NCBI GenBank assembly: GCA_036258175.1
Contig: DATAEE010000106.1
Coordinates: forward strand, 1 to 64,000
Direction: 5' to 3'
DNA from: DATAEE01 sp036258175
Lineage (GTDB): Bacteria > Acidobacteriota > Vicinamibacteria > Vicinamibacterales > 2-12-FULL-66-21
DNA: 64,000 bases
The translations under genes were made by a program, and so were the position numbers. Shown one piece after another: positions 60,465 through 64,000 of this stretch (the first letter of the stretch is position 1; each line of letters starts with the position of its first letter). Below the pieces are notes generated by a model. It ran no database searches and was not told where the DNA came from. It was given only the letters and a program-made list of their open reading frames with translations.

Positions 60465-61696
60465 AGCCGCGACAGGTTTCCTACTGGCTCGATCGCTTTC
60501 CAGACTCGCGCCGGCCGTCGTGGCCCCGGCAGCGCGGAGCTCTGACAACTTCTGTCGCGATTGTGGGGGGCGGCCTGACCGGCTGCGTTTCGGCGTACAC
60601 GTTCGCGACCGCCGGAGTGCCGGTCGTGCTCGTCGAGGCGGATCGCATCGGGCAGGCGGACGGCACCTCCGGCGGTCTCGGTGTTCTCCGGCAGGAGCTC
60701 GACGTCGACTTTCACCAGGTGGCGTCGACCTACGGGCTCCGCGCCGCACGGGCGCTGTGGCAGGGAGCGAGACGCGCTGCCCTCGACTTCGCCGCCGCGC
60801 TGCGCCGGCTCGGCATCGGAGCCGAGCCGGAGATCGTGGACTCGATCACGTTCTCGCGCCGGCGCGAAGACGAGCGCCGTTTGCGCCGGGAGCTGCAGTC
60901 ACGGAAGGAGGCGGGTGTCGAAGCGGCGTGGCTGAACGCCGCGGCGCTGCGTCGTGAAACCGCGATTGACGGCGTTGGCGGGATCAAGGCGCACGGCAAT
61001 GGGCAGATCGATCCGTATCGCGCGTGCCTCGGCTTCGCACGCGCATCCGCCGCGCGCGGCGCGCTCATCTTCGAACGTACGAAGGCGCTGCGGGTTCGCG
61101 TACGTCGCAAGTCGGTCGAGATTCGTACCACCGGTGGAATGATTTCAGCCGAGACCGTCGTCCTCGCGACCGGTTATCCGACGGACGACCTCCGCGCGCT
61201 GAGACGCCACGTTCGAAAGCGCCACTCCTACGTCGTTCTCACGGACTCGATGCCGGCGGCGATGCGGCGCGAAGTCGGGAAGCGCTCGGCAATGCTGCGA
61301 GACACCGAAGAGCCGGCACACGCGCTGCGCTGGATGAAGGAGGACCGGATCCTGTTCGGCGGCGGCGACCAGCCGGAAGTCAAGGAGCGCGCGCGCGCGA
61401 AAGCGCTCGTTCAACGCAGCAACCAGCTGATGTATGAGCTGTCGCTCATCTACCCGGCGATCTCCGGAATCCAACCGACGCACACGTGGGACACGTCGGT
61501 CATCCAATCGGTCGACGGCCTGCCGTATCTTGGCCCGCACCGGAACTTTCCGCGGCATCTCTTCGCGTACGGCCTCGGACGCGACGGGCTGGCATTCTCA
61601 TGGCTGGCGGCGAGGATCTTTCTCCGGTTCTATATGAAGGAGCCGGACAAGTACGATCACCTGTTCGGGTTTGGGAGGATCCTCGGGGAGCGGTGA
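60461..61696 (+). CDS. FAD-dependent amine/amino-acid oxidase (DAO family)
   Basis: 411 residues starting at a GTG that overlaps the M55 stop (GTGA). Rossmann motif VAIVGGGLTGCVSAYTFATAGVPVVLVEADRIGQADGTSGGLG and a terminal GLGRDGLAFSWLAARIF block are those of the D-amino-acid-oxidase/glycine-oxidase superfamily. Substrate may be a D-amino acid freed by the upstream peptidase, which is inference from the neighbour. It is coupled to the PIG-L gene after it by a one-base overlap. No signal peptide, so it is cytoplasmic. Confidence 0.88.
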   Translation: MKPRQVSYWLDRFPDSRRPSWPRQRGALTTSVAIVGGGLTGCVSAYTFATAGVPVVLVEADRIGQADGTSGGLGVLRQELDVDFHQVASTYGLRAARALWQGARRAALDFAAALRRLGIGAEPEIVDSITFSRRREDERRLRRELQSRKEAGVEAAWLNAAALRRETAIDGVGGIKAHGNGQIDPYRACLGFARASAARGALIFERTKALRVRVRRKSVEIRTTGGMISAETVVLATGYPTDDLRALRRHVRKRHSYVVLTDSMPAAMRREVGKRSAMLRDTEEPAHALRWMKEDRILFGGGDQPEVKERARAKALVQRSNQLMYELSLIYPAISGIQPTHTWDTSVIQSVDGLPYLGPHRNFPRHLFAYGLGRDGLAFSWLAARIFLRFYMKEPDKYDHLFGFGRILGER

Positions 61697-64000
61697 TGCG
61701 TCGCGTCAGCGTCGTCCTCGCCATCATCTGTATCGCCACAGTCGGCGTCATTCCCCAGCCGCGAACGTCTGAGGTCGATCGCGGCCACGTCGGACTGGGC
61801 CTGGCGCTGCGCCGCCTCGCGACCGCCTCGACGTTCATGATGGCGACCGCGCATCCCGACGATGAGAACAATTCGTTACTGGCGCTGGCCAGTCGCGATC
61901 TCGGCGTGCGGACGATCCTCGCGACCGCGACTCGCGGAGACGGCGGTCAGAACGAGATCGGCCCGGAGCTCTTCGACGCGCTCGCCGCGCTGCGGACCGA
62001 GGAACTGCTGGCGGCGCACCGGATCGACGGCGCGGAGCAGCTGTTCACGCGCGCCGTCGACTTTGGCTACTCGTTCAGCATCGAGGAGACGTTCGAGCGC
62101 TGGGGGAAAGAGGAGATTCTCGGCGACTACGTCCGTCTGATCCGCATGACGCGGCCCGACGTCATCGTCGGGATGCGACCCGACGGCACCGGCGGCGGGC
62201 AGCACCATCAGGCATCCGCGCGGCTGGCGCGCGAAGCGTTCCGCGCCGCTGGTGATCCTGCGAAGTTCCCGGACCAGATCGCACAGGGCTTGCGGCCGTG
62301 GCAGGCGGCGAAGTTCTATTTCATGGGGCCGTTCGGATTTCGCGGCGAGCCGCCTCCGGATCCATCCAAGAAGTTCGTCGCGATCAATCTCGAAAGCTAC
62401 GATCCGCTGCTGGGCCGTACGGCTGCGGAGATGGGCAGCGAAGCTCGCGCCATGCACAAGTGCCAGGGCTTCGGCCAGCTTCTCGCGCTTCCGACGGGGA
62501 GCGCGGTCGCGAGGTACGAGTTGATCGATACGACGCTGGACGCCCAGCGCACTGCCGTCGAGTGGTCGATTTTCGACGGGATCGATCTATCACTGCAGAG
62601 CCTCGGCGCATATGCGGGCACGACCCCGTTGAAGGAGATCAAGGCTGACCTCGATCGCATTGCCGACCAGGTGAAGCGCGCGCAGACCTCGTTCGACGGC
62701 GGAGACGACGAAGCAGCTGTTGCGCCGCTGGCCGCGGGTCTCGGCGCGGTCAGAGCACTCCGCGCCGGGCTCGCGGCGCTGGATGTCTCTGCGCGATACG
62801 AGCTCGACTTCAGGCTCGCCCAGAAGGAGCAGCAGTTCGCCGACGCGCTCGTCCTCGCGCAGCCTGTTCGTATCGAGGTTCTGGCGGACGATGGGGTCGT
62901 CGTGCCCGGGCAGGCGCTGAAGGTGACGGCGATCGTGGCGAACCGGGGCGAATCGCCGGTCGAGGTCCGGGGTATCCGGTTCTCTGGTCTCGATGGTGCC
63001 GCGTGTCAGCCGCCAGCGGGTCCACTGAAGAGCGTCCACACGTGCGCGACCGCCGCCAAAGTGCCGCTCGACGCGAAGCTCACGAGCGTCCACTGGAGGC
63101 GCCGCGCAGATGCCGATCGCTATGATCTCGATCCCGACGTGCCATTCGGCGCGCCGTTCGCGCCGACGCCATTTCGCGCCGCGCTGACGCTCGCGATCGG
63201 CGGCGCCGAGGTCACGATCGACCGGCCGGTCGAGTACCGCTACGAAGGCGACATTTTCAGCGGCGAGAAGCGGATGGAGCTGAAGGTCGTGCCGGCGCTC
63301 GGGGTCGCGGTTGATCCCGATATCGCGATCGTGGGCCGCGACCCGAAGGCGCGTTCGCGCGAGGTGCGGGTCACGGTCACGAATCGTGTCAAGGGATCCG
63401 CGTCCAGCGAAGTCGCGCTCCGCATGCCCGAGGGTTGGAAGGTCGAGCCGCAGAAAGCGCCCGTCTCGCTCACGCGTGAGGACGAGGCCCAGACAGTGCG
63501 CTTCACCGTGGCACCGCCGGCAGGCGTCAAGGTTGGCGAGTACCGGTTGGACGCCACGATTGGCGAGGTGGGCGGGTCTGCCGTCGCCGCCGTCGGCGCG
63601 CAGGCGGTCGAGTACCCGCACATTCAACGGCGGCACCTGCTGAACCCGGCGGTTGTGAAGGTCAAGGCGCTCGACGTCAAGATCGCGCCGAACCTGACGG
63701 TTGGTTATGTGATGGGCGTCGGCGACGCCGTGCCGCAGGCGATCGAACAGCTCGGCGCGAAGGTCGAATTCCTGAACGCCGACGATCTGGCGTGGGGCGA
63801 TCTTTCACGCTTCGACGTGATCGTCACCGGCGTGCGGGCGTACGAGCGGCGCCCGGATCTGCGCGCGCACAATCACCGGCTACTCGACTACGCCGCGAAG
63901 GGCGGCGTTGTCCTCGTCCAGTACAACAAGTTCGAGTTCAACGAGGCGCAATACGGCCCGTTGCCGGCGAAGGTGAGCAGCAATCGGATCACCGACGAGC
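61696..64000 (+). CDS. PIG-L family deacetylase with NEW3-like domain (3' truncated)
   Basis: 768 codons are visible and the frame is open at the window edge. Signal peptide (MRRVSVVLAIICIATVGVIP), PIG-L motif AHPDDE at 52-57, the second metal His in GGGQHHQASARLARE, and NGR-like RPDVIVGMRPDGTG. From ~395 onward two beta-sandwich domains resemble NEW3 and CARDB modules, then an alpha/beta region (DAVPQAIEQLGAKVEFL, GGVVLVQYNKFEFNE). PIG-L enzymes remove N-acetyl groups from GlcNAc-type sugars; a periplasmic cell-wall or glycan role fits the M55 neighbour. Starts with ATG overlapping the previous stop. Confidence 0.9.
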   Translation, partial: MRRVSVVLAIICIATVGVIPQPRTSEVDRGHVGLGLALRRLATASTFMMATAHPDDENNSLLALASRDLGVRTILATATRGDGGQNEIGPELFDALAALRTEELLAAHRIDGAEQLFTRAVDFGYSFSIEETFERWGKEEILGDYVRLIRMTRPDVIVGMRPDGTGGGQHHQASARLAREAFRAAGDPAKFPDQIAQGLRPWQAAKFYFMGPFGFRGEPPPDPSKKFVAINLESYDPLLGRTAAEMGSEARAMHKCQGFGQLLALPTGSAVARYELIDTTLDAQRTAVEWSIFDGIDLSLQSLGAYAGTTPLKEIKADLDRIADQVKRAQTSFDGGDDEAAVAPLAAGLGAVRALRAGLAALDVSARYELDFRLAQKEQQFADALVLAQPVRIEVLADDGVVVPGQALKVTAIVANRGESPVEVRGIRFSGLDGAACQPPAGPLKSVHTCATAAKVPLDAKLTSVHWRRRADADRYDLDPDVPFGAPFAPTPFRAALTLAIGGAEVTIDRPVEYRYEGDIFSGEKRMELKVVPALGVAVDPDIAIVGRDPKARSREVRVTVTNRVKGSASSEVALRMPEGWKVEPQKAPVSLTREDEAQTVRFTVAPPAGVKVGEYRLDATIGEVGGSAVAAVGAQAVEYPHIQRRHLLNPAVVKVKALDVKIAPNLTVGYVMGVGDAVPQAIEQLGAKVEFLNADDLAWGDLSRFDVIVTGVRAYERRPDLRAHNHRLLDYAAKGGVVLVQYNKFEFNEAQYGPLPAKVSSNRITDE

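Overview
This is a GC-rich, densely packed bacterial chromosome segment with no rRNA, tRNA, phage or CRISPR locus that I can see. Two large MacB-type permeases of the acidobacterial duplicated orphan permease (ADOP) type, each translationally coupled to a PadR repressor, point to Acidobacteriota, plausibly class Vicinamibacteria. Other genes fit this: exported PQQ-type propellers, prolyl oligopeptidase, PIG-L and M55 hydrolases. The phylum call is inference from gene content.

Layout. 1-3397: end of a tripartite ABC efflux operon (two HlyD-type adaptors and a MacB-type permease). 3388-8706: NAD(P)-binding protein, Tat-exported TldD homologue, a conserved hypothetical, a double-VOC protein and a NYN-LOTUS RNA-binding protein. 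8792-13978: TetR regulator with a nested palindromic operator, then an RND adaptor and pump. 14051-21007: small hypotheticals, PQQ-propeller/DJ-1 pair, and a PadR-ADOP operon whose permease is fused to an exported YHS/LolA-like domain. 21092-25017: zinc-ribbon protein, Ser/Thr kinase and an outer-membrane barrel. 25215-30345: Pol IV, a four-helix-bundle (S23/IVP-like) gene inside a fold-back of GGTTC/GAACC arrays, a B12/radical-SAM protein and an ABC-2 exporter. 30471-40694: type III glutamine synthetase, DinB-fold protein, GDSL lipoprotein, PhzF, CsaA, ParC, prolyl oligopeptidase and TetR. 40824-43810: second PadR-ADOP pair. 44005-51388: 2-oxoglutarate dehydrogenase E1 and E2, DinB-fold and NTF2-like proteins, ParE. 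51389-58363: DUF2461, quinone oxidoreductase, membrane protein, DUF885 peptidase, TolB-like propeller, membrane-fused spermidine synthase, and a small GRERQG protein. 58364-64000: a bacterial eRF1-like (Vms1/Rv2629/Balon-type) factor, then a coupled M55 D-aminopeptidase, FAD amine oxidase and PIG-L deacetylase (cut by the window end).

Three window-wide patterns are the most interesting part. (1) Many short-period repeat families (GGTTC, CAATC, GGGACTA, GGTGCTC, CACGGAG, GCCCCAA, CGCAGAT) sit between genes, often as opposed arms that can fold back. One such fold-back encloses the four-helix-bundle gene, like the stem-plus-ORF design of 23S rRNA intervening sequences but outside rRNA. (2) About a dozen REP-like hairpins, many with a GTAG or GGAG head as in RAYT-mobilised REPs, occur between and inside genes. 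(3) At least nine start codons lie only 5-8 nt after a TANNNT -10 box with no Shine-Dalgarno, implying widespread leaderless transcription.
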